Below are positions 43,926 through 55,870 of a stretch of DNA of 64,000 nucleotides, piece by piece. The DNA comes from Myotis daubentonii (Eukaryota; Chordata; Mammalia; Chiroptera; Vespertilionidae). The stretch covers positions 90,719,063-90,783,062 of the forward strand of contig NC_081841.1 of assembly GCF_963259705.1 (NCBI RefSeq), read 5' to 3'. The notes beneath the pieces are model-generated. The model saw only the letters and a program-made list of their open reading frames with translations, was not told the DNA's origin and made no database searches. A program made the position numbers and the translations under genes. Numbering within the stretch: position 1 is the first letter of the stretch; every line of letters starts with the position of its first letter.

Positions 43926-44350
43926 TACTGTGCATTTCCTTTGTGCCTGACATGGCATAGGCACTTCACATGCTTTATCTCATGTAATTCACACAACTAC
44001 CAAAAAAAATCATAATAGTGAACATTTATGCAGTGTTTACCATGTGTTAGAAACTATTGCAAATGTTTTACATATTTGTGGTCGCAGCAACTCTATGTGG
44101 TAGACGCTATCATTACCCCCATTTGACAGGTGAAGAAACTGAGGAATTCAGAGGTGAAGTCTCTTGTTTAAGGTCACAGAGGTGGTTAGTGGCAAGGCCA
44201 GATTTGAACACACTCCATATGTCTAACCACTCTACCATTATCTGCCATCATTTGTTTTGTTAGATGAGAAAACCAAAGCTCAAAGAAGTGAAGTGGCTCA
44301 TTCAGAGGCACACAGGAAGTGGAAGAACAGGACTGGAATCTATGTCTGCC
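43926..44350 (-). mobile_element. MIR/L2 cluster
   Basis: At least two antisense copies: TGACATGGCATAGGCACTTC with TTATCTCATGTAATTCACAC; then CTATCATTACCCCCATTTGA, AGGTCACAGAGGTGGTTAGT and CAGAGGCACACAGGAAGTGG. Confidence 0.7.
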
Positions 44351-44397
44351 TAGTCTCAAGTTCTTCCCCCCCCCCTACCCCGCCCCCACCCTCCAGA

Positions 44398-44573
44398 CCA
44401 ATGGTTCTCAAAGCATGGTCCTGGACCAGCAGCATCAATATCCTTTGGGAACTTGTTAGAATTTCAACTTCTTGTGCTCAACCCCAGACCTAGCAAATCT
44501 AAAACTCTGATGTGGGGCCCGGAAGACTTGCAGATGATCTGAGGCAGGCTAAAGTTTGAGAACCCTGCTCTAC
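44398..44573 (+). mobile_element. MER5A (hAT-Charlie MITE)
   Basis: Both imperfect terminal repeats are visible: ATGGTTCTCAAAGCATGGTC at the left and AAAGTTTGAGAACCCTG at the right. The core is GGACCAGCAGCATCAATATC and CTAAAACTCTGATGTGGGGC. About 175 bp, close to full length. Confidence 0.85.
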
Positions 44574-46262
44574 ACTGAGCTGCCTTCTGTAGGGCATTAA
44601 AACCTGAGGTTTCCTTCAAGGGCCAGAGAGTCTTGCTGTCTACTGGTTAGGGACTCTGAGAAGTCAGAGAACCAGTACCTGCCACTACCTGCCTTGCTAA
44701 AAGACCTCTTGATAAGACCCAGCATATTTCATTGGCTTGTCAATAGCCTAGCCTGTGGTTGTCTTTTTCCCCTTACCAATTCACAGAACAGGAAAAAAAA
44801 CAGCTTTGCTCTAGTCTGTGGTCAAGAGGAAGACCAGGTTCTCTCTTTGGCCATCCTTGACCATGACACTTGCTTCACAGATACAGAGATGCTCAATGTG
44901 TTTCAATCCAATGTTTCTCACATTTGCTGCCAGCTCTGTCTGGACCTATCTGTAACCCTTCTTATCTCTCATCTCCTGCCTCTTCAGGAGAAACACTTAT
45001 GTGGCAATGCCATCAGCTGACATGCTGCACTCCTAGTAAGTGCATTATGCAATGAAAAACTTCTTAGAGTTCTGGAACCAAATATTGCCCCCCTAAGGAG
45101 CAGTTCAGTAGCTACACTAATGCTTTCATCACCCACTGCTTCTATGAAATGTTTACAATCTCAGCTTTCCCCTGAATGGAACTGTTGTCAAGAGGTTCAG
45201 TGTATGTATAAGAGACAGACAGAATAATAAAGTGATTTTTATATAGGCTGAAAGGAAGTTAAGGAATTTTTGATGGTTCAAGATGGGAGCTGGAAAAGCC
45301 TTTGACTCGAGGACAAAGGACCACACAGTCCTTAATAAGGGCTATACCCCAGGGGAAAGAGAGGGAGCCCCGATAAGAGGGAAAGAAGCTAAACTGGCTC
45401 CAAGGTGCTTACTTGCAGTCAGGGATCAAAAGCAAACTACTCTTTAAAACCTGTTGGCCTCCTTTAATACAAATTAATTTGAGATCATTGAGTTTCTACA
45501 GGCCATGTGTTCCAATGCAGCATCAACATGGCATGCGTCAGTTTACTTTAAGGTTGAGGGTGCAGACCTCCTGGTGGAAGAACATGCTGTGTACTGATCA
45601 GCTAGAGTTGCAAGGAGAGCTACAGAGGAGCCATCCAGATCTCATTCATCGCTGTTCTTGCTTTTTGGTTGGTTTCTGGGATCTGTTGGTTTGTTGGTTA
45701 GTTTTGTGCTTGATTTGAAATCTTGGTTTTTATTGATCTACACCAAAACCAATTAGTACCAGAAAGGGCACCACATTAAGAATCAGCAAGCCTGGCGTGG
45801 ACGTTAGATTCAGGCAGAACATTCCATAGCTTATAATGTGTCTGGTGGGTTATCTTAAGGATTAAGTGAGAAAATGCATGTAAATACAAGCTGTTAGCTA
45901 TTATATTCTATTTGCACTCATTGAGAATTTAGTGGGTGCTTGTTCCTGCATAGACGAGGCTTTTCAGGGCCATAGAGGGGCTCTCCGTGGAGGGCAGGTC
46001 TGGCTTGCACCGTCACCAGCTCCCTGACCCAGCCCACTGAATTTGGACAAGCTCCTTACATATCTAACCTTCTGTATCTTTTCATCTGAAGAAACACATC
46101 CCCCAAGGGGGTTGGGGGGAGCAAATGAACGTGATCATCTGAAATTTTCAAACTTCCATGTCAAGCCAACAAAAGATAGCATAATAATTTTTTATACAAG
46201 TAGAATACATACTTTTAAGTTTCTAATTCTCATTCTGGTTGAACTTTTACTTCTGTGGTGTA
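44574..46262. other. Mostly unassigned intergenic sequence
   Basis: A MIR 3' trace may lie at 45850-45910 (AAGGATTAAGTGAGAAAATG). The 108-codon frame at 44694-45020 has no recognisable domain. No gene supported. Confidence 0.45.
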
Positions 46263-46264
46263 AT

Positions 46265-46440
46265 AGAACCCCTAATAGAACCTTCTAATTTGGAATTAGA
46301 AGGCCTGAATTTAGGTCCTGCTTCTGCAATTCTGTCATTCATTCCCTGTGCAACTTTGGTCCAGTCACTTAACCTCCCAGGGCCTCAGTTTTCTTATTTA
46401 AGAACTAGGCTAACATCATCTACCCACAGGTTTTTGTAAC
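46265..46440 (+). mobile_element. MIR SINE
   Basis: GGCCTGAATTTAGGTCCTGC, GGTCCAGTCACTTAACCTCC and CAGGGCCTCAGTTTTCTTAT. Confidence 0.75.
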
Positions 46441-46659
46441 AAAAACAGAAGTTGTCGGGGAGAGAGGAAGAAGAATGCATGTTGTGAAATGAACACTATC
46501 CAAATGTGGTTGCTATTAACTTACTTTAGCCTGGGCTCCCTCTGCCTCCTGAACCACTGCACCCTCCTCTTGGACACTACAGCCTGGATTCCTCTTGTCA
46601 ACCTAAGAGAACTGCCCGGAAGCATCACGGTTGGTGTGGGCATTTTGTAGAAATAGTAA

Positions 46660-46890
46660 TTATAATAAAAGCCCCCACTTATTGGGCACTTAATGTGTGC
46701 CTAAACTGGGCTGAGCATTTTACATGTATTGCATCAAATAGCGCTTACAACTCTGCGAAGTAGGAATTACTCTTCCCAGTTTGCAGATAGGCTCAGAGAG
46801 GTAATTGTCCAGAAGTCACACACTAATAACCTGAGATTTTTGACCAACACCCAAGCCCACACACTTAATCACTGTATATCACATTCTTTC
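46660..46890 (-). mobile_element. MIR/L2 remnant
   Basis: GGGCACTTAATGTGTGCCTA, AGCATTTTACATGTATTGC and CCAGTTTGCAGATAGGCTCA. Confidence 0.65.
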
Positions 46891-48020
46891 CTCTTGATTG
46901 CCCCTTGGAAGAAGAATGCAGTCTATTTGGGTTGAAAATCCCAAGTCCTAACTCCTTAATCTTCATAGTAAACTGCATGGAAAATGTTTAGCTCACAACT
47001 TAAATTATGACCTGCTTTCTCACCCTCACTCCTCCCAAATGACTGCAGTGATTTAAAATAAATAAATAATAAAACCTTGATGTAACCATCTCTGTTCCTC
47101 AACCTTAAGTGTTATAAAAAGTCTGAATCACAAAGATCAGATACTATTTCTAGAATGATATCCATTTGGTTAGTTCTAAGGTTTTTTAATATATTTGACA
47201 TAAAATATTACACACACACACACACACACAAACACAAACACACACACACACAGTCTTTAAAGCTTTCTTCTTTTTCCACAAAAGCAGCAGAGAACATTTT
47301 TCCCAGGACCGGAGCCCAAGATAGTCCTGATACCAGATGCCTCCACAAGCTGGGCTGCTGTCAGCGGGACAGAGGAGCTGCCAAGAAGGGAGGCCATTTT
47401 CGCTCCACATTTGGTCTGAGGCCAGAGTGTTGTCTTTCAGCTTTTTTAGAAAGACCTCCTGGGGAGAGGTGGGCCCAGCAATGACTGTATGTGACCATCA
47501 TGGCCCATAGGGTGTCGAAAAGAGGTAAAAACCTTTTTAAATGGCCAAGATCTCACCTTTTTCCAATGCAAAAAACAATAACAACAAACAGAAACAGTCC
47601 AGATTAACCTTTGCTTAAGGAGATAGGGAGTCCTAGTTCAATATTGCAGACGATGCTAATAAACTTCTGGTGAGGACAACGTCCTAGTGCTGTGGGCCTT
47701 AATGGCGAGCTCGGACCCACGAGTTTGGTCACAGTTTGCTTATGCGTGTGTTATTCAAAGTGAGTCCCAAGGAATGTTGTGCTAAGGCTGGTAAGGGCTC
47801 CTTGCCGAGGCGGCACATGCATGTGCAGGTCTCACTGCGTCAGTTCGGAAAGGAGATATTTGAAGGAATAGGAAAGGAGGCACTATTTTAAATCTTTGCT
47901 TTGTTCTATCACATTTTTACTTTTATAGGCTTCTGTAGAAGGAGAAGGATGTATATCCTTGGCCTCCAGTATGGCATGGGGGCTGGAGACAGTAGAAAGG
48001 TAAATGCTTCAAGTCATTGA
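46891..48020. other. Intergenic with (CA)n at 47211-47252
   Basis: A CA microsatellite interrupted by two CAAACA steps. The open frame running through it (47155-47484) is a by-product. Nothing else recognised. Confidence 0.5.
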
Positions 48021-48475
48021 CAATCCCTAGTGCATTCATTCAACAACTGTTTGGGGAGGGGCGTCACTGTGTACCAGGTAAGGTGCCATGTTCTACAGAT
48101 ACAAATGACCAAGAGCAGGCATCACTGCTACCCTCATGGAACTTGGTATCTAGTATAGGAGATGGTCAACAATCATATAGCCACATGAATATATAAAAAA
48201 TTGAAACTGTGACAAGTACTAAGAAGGAGTGGCCATGGTGCTTTGAGAGCCTAAGTTAGAAGAATCTGACCTAGTCAGAGAGGTCACCAAAGGCTTCCCT
48301 GAGAAAGTACTGCTTCCGCTACCTATAGGATGAGCAAAAGTGAACTAGGTAAAGGAATGGGGAGGAGGGGGTGAATTCCTGGCCAAGGGAACAGCACGTG
48401 CAAAGGCTTAGTGTTGAGAAGGAGTCATCTTGGTGGGAAGTCAGAAATATGAACTGAGGTCACCAGGAAAGCCCG
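48021..48475 (-). mobile_element. LINE-2 fragment
   Basis: Antisense L2: GCATTCATTCAACAACTGTT, GAACTTGGTATCTAGTATAG, GTCACCAAAGGCTTCCCTGA and GGCCAAGGGAACAGCACGTG in consensus order. Confidence 0.7.
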
Positions 48476-49006
48476 ACACTTCTGCCTCTAATCTCTAAAT
48501 TCCCACCATTATTCAGGCATGCTTTGGGTTAAGATTGTTTTTCCCATAATGAGTTATTTTATGCTCAGGAGAATAACCTAGTAAGTCAAGTGAATTGTGT
48601 TATCTCTTCAATTTTCTTCCTTAAAACCAAAGTTCTTGAGGTAATGGCCACAAGTCCTTAAGATTTGTACAGGGATTTGAATGGTACTGAAGAAAAATAA
48701 GATTCAATTAGCAAAATGATACCTTGCTAGCAGTCAGATATTTAATGAAAATAGAAGAAAAACAAAGATTAATTGTTAGAAACCTAGTATCTGCATGCAG
48801 AGGACAGCCAGTCATGATTTTTAAGCTTGAGTTTGAAGCATCTGTAGATGGTGGAAGTCAGGATGGCAGTGAGCACCTGAAGAATCTTTCTGGTTTGCTG
48901 TTTGATGCTGCTGGGGATGGCATCAGTGTTCCAGTGAACTTTCCGAGTGGCACATACAGCAGAAGGCATGGAGGCTGCCCAGATGTCATCTGTTGTAGTC
49001 TTTTTT
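48476..49006. other. Unassigned intergenic sequence
   Basis: The 98-codon frame at 48724-49020 shows no recognisable family; not called. Confidence 0.45.
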
Positions 49007-49263
49007 GTTGTTGTTGTTAATCCTCACCCAAGGATATTTTTCCCCTTGAAGTTTTTAGAGAAAGTACAATGGAAGGAGTGGGAGGGAGAGAGAGAGAAAG
49101 TGAGAGAAACATCCATGTGAGACACATCAATTGGTTGCCTCCTGCATGCAGCCACCTGGGATAGAATCTGCAACCCAGATACAAGCCCTTGACAGAGAAT
49201 CAAACCTTCAACTCTTAGGTTGGAGGGCTAATGCTCTAACCGCTTAGCCACACCAGCCAGGGC
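49007..49263 (-). mobile_element. VES-like SINE (older, diverged)
   Basis: CTCCTGCATGCAGCCACCTG, AACCGCTTAGCCACACCAGC (antisense head). TGTAGTCTTTTTT flanks both sides (48994-49006; 49264-49276). Confidence 0.85.
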
Positions 49264-49276
49264 TGTAGTCTTTTTT

Positions 49277-50308
49277 TTTTTTTTTTTCACATTTATATCA
49301 AGCAATCCAGCTTTAGCTTGCATAGCTTTGTGAAAAGGGCAGTTTCAGTTCCAAATCAAGGAGGAAAATTTGGAAGTGTTAATTTTGAGTTATAGCTGGA
49401 TATTGGAAGAAACTAAAAGAGTTCAGGACTTAGCCAGAACTGGCAAAATGAGCTGGACAGAACCTTCAAGGGTGCACTATTGTTTTTTCATTGAAACAAA
49501 AAAAAAATTTCTTTCTATAATCACCTCCATTTCTATCAAAGATAAGCAAAGTAAGACTAATTTGTTTGAGAACTATGTCTGGTCTCATTAAACTTGGCCT
49601 GATTATTCACATCAGTGCACCAAGAGCTTGCATGGTCCATTTTGAGTTTGTTTTGCTAGAACTTTTCAGAAGGAATCCCAGATTGGACTTTGAAAAGCTA
49701 GGAAATCAAGCCAAGAATACACTACCTCATTTCGCCTGTAATGCATACTAATTTGGCTGAATTCTTCTTTTCTCACTGCTCCCAAAATATCCTTACTCAC
49801 CTGCAAAGTGGGGAACCCTGTAAGCCAAATGCAGGCCAGCTCTTCCAAAGGGGGCTTTATAAGCACTGGTTCCTTAAAGCCAACTTCTGTTCCTTAACGC
49901 TGTCCGGTCACGTCTGATTTGATGCACATCATTCGCAAACATGTCATTCCAATCTAAGCCCTGGTAACAATTGTGTCTTGTTACAAGAAGAACAGATGCT
50001 TATTGAACTTAGGCAAATAACTACATTGCTATGAAAATAAGAATGCTAAGAGTTTTCTCATTCTAGAGAGATCATATAGGAAGAAAAAAGAAATGTTTCA
50101 ACTCTGTTTACAAAGGTATAGTTTACAATATTGCTATAAGTTACAATAGTTTAAAATGAAAAAAAAAGGGTTTCCTTAAATCTGGAAAACAAAACATTAA
50201 AGAACTAGCAATGTTTTAAATAAAGGTCATTAAAAATTATAGTCATCCTTATCAGTTCACTCAGGCCCATGAATTAATTCTTGTTCTGCTTGATGTTGGG
50301 TTAGCATT
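49277..50308. other. Unassigned intergenic; one splice-flanked open segment
   Basis: On the minus strand 49801-49872 is a 72-nt open segment bounded by ...TTTAAG and a strong GTGAGTAAGG donor. It encodes LIKPPLEELACIWLTGFPT-like residues. It lies downstream of the candidate terminal exon, so it does not fit the same transcript; it may be chance. Confidence 0.3.
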
Positions 50309-50455
50309 TTATGAATCCATCAGCTTCTTCGTTAGCTCTAGAAATTCTTCCTCAACCTGGTGGCATGGTCTCAGAATTATTCCAGTGATGCCATCATGGG
50401 TCATTCTCACGCATAAACTGCTTTCAGGGGAGAATCGGGGTAAAACAGTAACTGT
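50309..50455 (-). other. Candidate coding exon (terminal), gene unknown
   Basis: On the minus strand a good 3' splice site (CCCTTCGCCTTTCACAG) precedes a 147-nt stretch. One frame stays open for 48 codons to TAA, with sensible composition (PRFSPESSLCVRMTHDGITG at the start, HQVEEEFLELTKKLMDS at the end). The other possible phase reads QLLFYPDSPLKAVYA and then TGA. I do not recognise the protein. It could be the last exon of a resident minus-strand gene or a chance open frame. Confidence 0.35.
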
Positions 50456-50588
50456 CTGTGAAAGGCGAAGGGCTTAAAATGGCCTTGCTTAAAGTTCTGA
50501 TGACAGGTCATTTGACAAAGAATAATTAGTTATTTCTGTGGCATGCAACATTTTAACATAATAACTGGACAACAAGGGTATTGCAAAT

Positions 50589-50618
50589 TTCTTATTTTTT
50601 TAATTTATTAATTTTAGG

Positions 50619-50663
<45 letters not shown>

Positions 50664-50765
50664 GTTGTGCACTTATTTATGCATTCATTGTTTGATTCAT
50701 TCTGAACAGGGATAGAACTCACAATCTTGGCCTATCAACCAACTGAGTTACCCAGCCAGGATCAG
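50589..50765 (-). mobile_element. VES-like SINE with (GA)n expansion
   Basis: (GA)n at 50618-50661 replaces the usual CT tail. AACCAACTGAGTTACCCAGC is the antisense head. TATTGCAAAT flanks it at 50579-50588 and 50766-50775. Confidence 0.8.
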
Positions 50766-51191
50766 TATTGCAAATGTCTAATAACCTCATACAATTTCTG
50801 AAATATCTATATTAGTATCATAGATCCATGCACATATAACCTAAGAAGATTTATTATCACTTTTTTATGCAAAATTTCAGGTTTAATTTTTACTTATTCT
50901 GACATTGGTGGAAGCTGATGTCAAGAACTTAAAGGTAAGCAATAACTTTTGTTTTCTACCTCTTAGCTAAACAAAAATGCTCACCTTGTGGCCTTTGCAC
51001 TAGGCCAAACTTGCTTTTATACATTTCACATGAGAAGGCAGTATTACCCTTTCTTGAACAAAATGATCAGGTTACTGAAGGACCATCTTTAGAGGAAGTG
51101 TTTAATAAGCATATTTTGTTTAAATAAATCTTCCAGCAAAAAGTGGAAGATTTATTGCCTTTACTTAAAGAGGAGGCTCTGTAGCATTATC

Positions 51192-51856
51192 TCAAAATTC
51201 TGCATCTCCTTTGGTTTGTTTCTCTCTTGGTTCCACCCAAGCCTTATTAATAGTTTGTTTCCTATCATCATCTCTATCTTCATACATTTTCTTGCAACAT
51301 TCATCAACCCCTCACTAGCCTGTTTCAGAGTCAGAGGCAGGCTTTTCTTTCCCTTTTCAACTCCAGTTGGGAAGTCCTACTTCGTGTTTTTTTGCTTTCT
51401 TTTTACACAAGATAATCCCCATGTCTGTCATGACGTTTTTGGAACTGCCTTCCACAGAGATGGGTTTCAAGAGGTTCATACTCATGGGGTAAATATTCCC
51501 ATTTAAACTATTTACCAAAAGGTCAGGTGCTCTCTCTCTGACATGCCCAAGCCTGGTCTCTGATGACCTCCAGTGAAGGTAATGTAGATTCTCACAAACT
51601 CGTCTGGCTGCTCCCACCCACAATTACTGATTCCCACTGTATATCCCATCGTAATGGGCGCAGTCACCACAGCTGGGTTTTCATTGTCCACAGGTTCTCT
51701 TTCCTCTGTAATTTCTGCTGCATCTTGTTCTTGATTTCGGTCTGTCTTAGATTTTCCAGCTGTAAGAGCATCATGTACTGTTTTTCCAGTTACCTTTTCC
51801 AGAAGCACCTTCTCCTCTTCTAGATCCTTCCGTAGCTCTTCCCCAGCTGAAGCCAG
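51192..51856 (-). pseudogene. CACYBP: CACYBP processed pseudogene
   Basis: The minus strand carries the whole coding span of calcyclin-binding protein (CACYBP/SIP, an adaptor linking S100A6 and SIAH ubiquitin ligase) without introns. The N-terminal helical part shows EELRKDLEEEKVLLEK. The CS domain shows APITMGYTVGISN, then EFVRIYITFTG and LLKPISVEGSSK. The C-terminal SGS part shows [10 protein letters not shown] and [13 protein letters not shown], and ends GDAEF before a stop at 51192. The start codon is CTG instead of ATG at 51854-51856. The CS domain is broken by a frameshift near 51530-51560, and another shift separates CS from SGS. Upstream to about 51990 lies probable 5' UTR; the 3' UTR continues left but its poly(A) is not clear. 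A dead retrocopy by L1 machinery is the simplest reading. Confidence 0.88.
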
Positions 51857-52296
51857 GGTCCGGTTGTGTTGGGCAAGGCCCAAGCTGCAGCGTGCCTGGG
51901 GATGAGCAGGAAACGCTGCCCCAGCTTGAGTAGCAGTGCCCATGGGCTCCTTCATCACTTCATAGTTGACAGCGCTGCCCACACAACTGTGCATAGCAAA
52001 GACACCTAATTAGCCCAACATCTCTCTTTTACAAGGTGACAGATTTTCCAGGAGTGCTCTGGGAAATCTTAGTTTGATGTCAGACTCCAGTTAGAATTGG
52101 ATTTTGGAAAGTTGTCAAAAATGTCTAAAGGTGTGAACACTTGACTTCATAGGATCACAGGTCCCTGTGAAACCATACTTACCATTTAACCAAAGTGACA
52201 ATTCAGAGATTTCCAAGGCAAATACAGAAAGTTAGTTATTAAAACTTAGCTCTTTTACTTGATGTTAAAAGTAAATCAAATACAAAACAAACTTAC

Positions 52297-52377
52297 TTGA
52301 TTTTCTTAAGTAACCCAAGACCTGATAAAGACAGCACGAAGCACAGGAACTTCTCTAAGATGCAAACTGTTGGTTTC
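52297..52377 (-). other. Candidate internal exon, gene unknown
   Basis: On the minus strand a classic acceptor (TTAATTTATCTGCCCAG) and a strong donor (GTAAGTTTG) bound 81 nt. Exactly one frame is open: KPTVCILEKFLCFVLSLSGL, then GLLKKI. Its end phase would join the 50455 exon in the QLLFYPDS frame. Family not recognised; low confidence. Confidence 0.35.
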
Positions 52378-52399
52378 CTGGGCAGATAAATTAAAGGGC

Positions 52400-54303
52400 A
52401 AAGGAAAACCTTTTTCACAATTTCTTATTAAGAGCAGACTAATAATCTAAGAAAATGGTTTTGTTTCAAAGAGGGAAAACCAAGTTCTAATCTTGCATCT
52501 GTGTACTATTAATACCAAGACTAATTTTTTAAAAACTCATACAAATAAATCCATCCAATGTTGGGCAGCATTGGCCACACAAGAAAAAATTCCTTTTCGT
52601 GATTCCTTGTTCAAACACCTTCCAAAAATAGTTTTTAATTTATTCATTTTTGTGATACTCTTTTATTCTCTCATTCTGGAACAGTCGTTCTACATTCAGA
52701 CAAAATTACTCTCCTTTTCCCCTAACAAAAATACATACTTCATGCCTTTCTTATTGTAAATACATCTTCTTTTCCTTATATGTAGAGGGTTTTTTTCTTA
52801 ACTCTTATTACTTCTAGTAGACTTATTTACAATTTAGACTTTTTAACTATTAATAATCTTAATTTTCAATGAAAACTAGAAGCGGACAATTATGAACTGT
52901 CTGTCACAATTATTCTATAGCAAATATCTGAACACATTTTACATAAAGGCATATGTCTTTTTCATCGTAAAGATTCTCATATTTATTAACAGACCCATAT
53001 ATTTTAGCTTCTATGTACCATATAAAAACAAGATGCCGAAAGTAAATAAACTTTACTTATATTCAGCAATTAACTTATTAATATGTCATCTTACTTGGAA
53101 ATGATCTGGATATTCAATGAATACTCATCATTATTTCAACAGTATAGCTTTAAGGTTCAAGTTATCAAAAAGCTTTTTATAATTATTTTTAGGCATAGTA
53201 TAAATCATAATTGTTGAAAAGTTTATTTATAAATTTGTATCCTATTTTAATCTATTTAATTCAGTTGTTCTTATAATTATGCTTTAATTGCTTATAAAAG
53301 TTTTAGGAAACATTAAACAAAACAAGCCATTATCTTAAATTATTTTTCTTGTTGACAAATCAGGAAAGTATCAATAAAAAATTAAACAAACAAAGGCCTA
53401 AATTTAAAATTATGGCTCTTTCCTTTTTTTGGTTTTACTTATCATGTTCGACATGCATCAAGAAATTACTTTTTATTGTACATTTTGTTCTGAGGTTTGA
53501 TTTATAGTGTTATAATCATAAATATGTAGTAGAAATCATATAAGCATGTTTGATTAGTAAATCTTGGTAAGAAAACAATGTACATCTGCATTACATTTAA
53601 TGCTAAAAACTCTGAAGACATCCCTGTTTTATTTTACAAAAATAATTTTAAAACTACCTTTATTTACCAAAGAATATCCTAGATCAAGTGAATTAAAAAA
53701 CAAAACAACAAAAAACTTGGGTTAATTTCTATATTTCTGAGAGTTTTAGGAAAACTTCATTTATGTAAGTATTTATTTCCTTCTAAGCTAATTCTAATAG
53801 AACCCCATTGGGGATGTTTATAAATTAAATTGGTAATATTCACAGATGGAAAAATATCACATACATGTAGTATACATGCATACATAAACATACAGGCAGA
53901 TGCAAACAGAGATGTTACAGCTTTCATTCTACAATTTTAGTCATGAGTCAATAAAATATAGTAATAGTAACTCACTGGTTTATCTCCACTTTATATCTTT
54001 ACCTAAATTGCATTTCCAGCAAATAGGACAAGTGAAGGTTACCTGTGAGCCTATATTTGTGAAGACTTCTAAGACTTTCTTTTGCCCTGGTGTCTAATCT
54101 GATGGAGGCCGTGGACTAAGTCTTAGGACAGTGACTGAGGAGTTATCTAGCAGCTGTCTGGATATCTCCAGTGTACATCTGAGTAGACAAAATATTAATT
54201 TCTGCTTCTATATAGGTGGTGTTGTTTCTATTTTTAGTCTCAGGTGATTGCTTTTGGAGGTCCCAAGTCACCTGAGAGCCCCTGATGGAGGGTAAGGGGG
54301 ATT
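52400..54303. other. AT-rich intergenic or intronic sequence
   Basis: No repeats recognised in 1.9 kb, unusual for this window. A weak 44-nt exon-like segment sits at 54043-54086 (minus). Confidence 0.5.
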
Positions 54304-54317
54304 AAAATTCAAGTGGC
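54304..54317. repeat. Target-site duplication of HAL1, left
   Basis: AAAATTCAAGTGGC, repeated at 56223-56236. Confidence 0.92.
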
Positions 54318-54327
54318 GAGGAGAACC

Positions 54328-54337
54328 AAGATGGCGG
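54328..54337 (+). promoter_or_regulatory. YY1-like motif at HAL1 start
   Basis: AAGATGGCGG, 10 nt into the element. Confidence 0.6.
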
Positions 54338-55021
54338 CATAGGTTAACGCCGGAGTTTGCTGCTTTGAACAACTACTTCAAAAGTGAAACCAAAAAACGG
54401 AAGGGACATCACCCAGAACCACAGGAACGCTGGCTGAGTGGAAGTCCTACAACTAGGAGGAAAGAGAAACGCATACGGACACTCAGAGGAGGCGCAGTGC
54501 TGAAGTCAAATTCTGAGGTGCGGAGTGCACGGAGCGGGCTGGCGGCGGAGGGCGCAGTTGTTGTTTTCAATCGGGAGGGAGTCGCAGACTCTGAGCTCCA
54601 GATACAGGCGAGTCTTTAGGGACCCAGGCTCAAACGGGAGAAGCGGAACTGTCTGGCTTCGGTCAGAGCGAGTGCAGCTTTCTCTCCGAGCTTCGCAGCG
54701 GGTGCTGGAACTCAGAGAGGCAGAGCCCCTGGGGACAGGACTGAGAGCCGCCATAACTGCTCTCTCCGGCCCACCCTGTTGATCCTGTTCGACCCGCCCT
54801 GCCCAAGCCCTGCACAGAGGCATTTGCCGGATAGCCTCGGGCAAAGGCTAGATTAGCACCTCCCTAGAGGACAGAAGTTCTCTCACTGCTGACACAGCTG
54901 ATTCTCATAGCCACTTGGCCTGGAGGTCAAACCCTCCCTGGAATTAGCTACAACAATCAAGATTTATCTATAAGACTGCGAACAAAGACCACTAGGGGGT
55001 GCACCAAAGAAGCATAACAAA

Positions 55022-55870
55022 ATGCGGAGACAAAGAAACAGGACAAAATTGTCAATGGAAGAAATAGAGTTCAGAACCACACTTTTAAGGTCTCTCAAGA
55101 ACTGTTTAGAAGCTGCCGATAAACTTAATGAGATCTACACGAAAACTAATAAGACCCTCGATCTTATATTGGGGAACCAACTAGAAATTAAGCACACACG
55201 GTCTGAAATAACGAATATTAAACAGACGCCCGACAGCAGACCAGAGGAGCGCAAGAATCAAGTCAATGATTTGAATTGCGAGGAAGCAAAAAACATCCAA
55301 CGGGAAAAGCAAAATGAAAAAAGAATCCAAAAATGCGAGGATAGTGTAAGGAGCCTCTGGGACAGCTTCAAGCGTACCAACATCAGAATTATAGGGGTGC
55401 CAGAAGATGAGAGAGAGCAAGATATTGAAAACCTATTTGAAGAAATAATGACAGAAAACTTCCCCCACCTGGTGAAAGAAATGGACTTACAGGTCCAAGA
55501 AGCGCGGAGAACCCCAAACAAAAGGAATCCAAAGAGGACCACACCAAGACACATCATAATTAAAATGCCAAGAGCAAAAGATAAAGAGAGAATCTTAAAA
55601 ACAGCAAGAGAAAGTAACTCAGTTACCTACAAGGGAATACCCATACGACTGTCAGCTGATTTCTCAACAGAAACTTTGCAGGCCAGAAGGGAGTGGCAAG
55701 AAATATTCAAAGTGATGAATACCAAGAACCTACAACCAAGATTACTTTATCCAGCAAAGCTATCATTCAGAATTGAAGGTCAGATAAAGAGCTTCACAGA
55801 TAAGGAAAAGCTAAAGGAGTTCATCACCACCAAACCAGGATTATATGAAATGCTGAAAGGTATCCTTTAA
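55022..55870 (+). CDS. HAL1 ORF1 protein (L1 ORF1p-like RNA-binding protein)
   Basis: Intact 282-codon frame from ATG to TAA with the same layout as the 37915 copy: basic N-terminus, coiled coil, RRM-like core with NIRIIGVPEDEREQDIENL, C-terminal domain. Four residues differ from that copy (SMEEIEF, HTRSEI, NIKQTPD, NDLNCEE here); the RNA-binding core is unchanged. Its role would be to package HAL1 RNA into an RNP and recruit L1 ORF2p in trans (family knowledge plus inference). No ORF2 follows within the element. Confidence 0.93.
   Translation: MRRQRNRTKLSMEEIEFRTTLLRSLKNCLEAADKLNEIYTKTNKTLDLILGNQLEIKHTRSEITNIKQTPDSRPEERKNQVNDLNCEEAKNIQREKQNEKRIQKCEDSVRSLWDSFKRTNIRIIGVPEDEREQDIENLFEEIMTENFPHLVKEMDLQVQEARRTPNKRNPKRTTPRHIIIKMPRAKDKERILKTARESNSVTYKGIPIRLSADFSTETLQARREWQEIFKVMNTKNLQPRLLYPAKLSFRIEGQIKSFTDKEKLKEFITTKPGLYEMLKGIL

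Noticed and set aside
54043..54086. 44-nt exon-like segment on the minus strand (QKKVLEVFTNIGSQ)
   Set aside because: Donor is fine but the acceptor lacks a good polypyrimidine tract; kept only as part of the candidate-gene lead, not as a feature.
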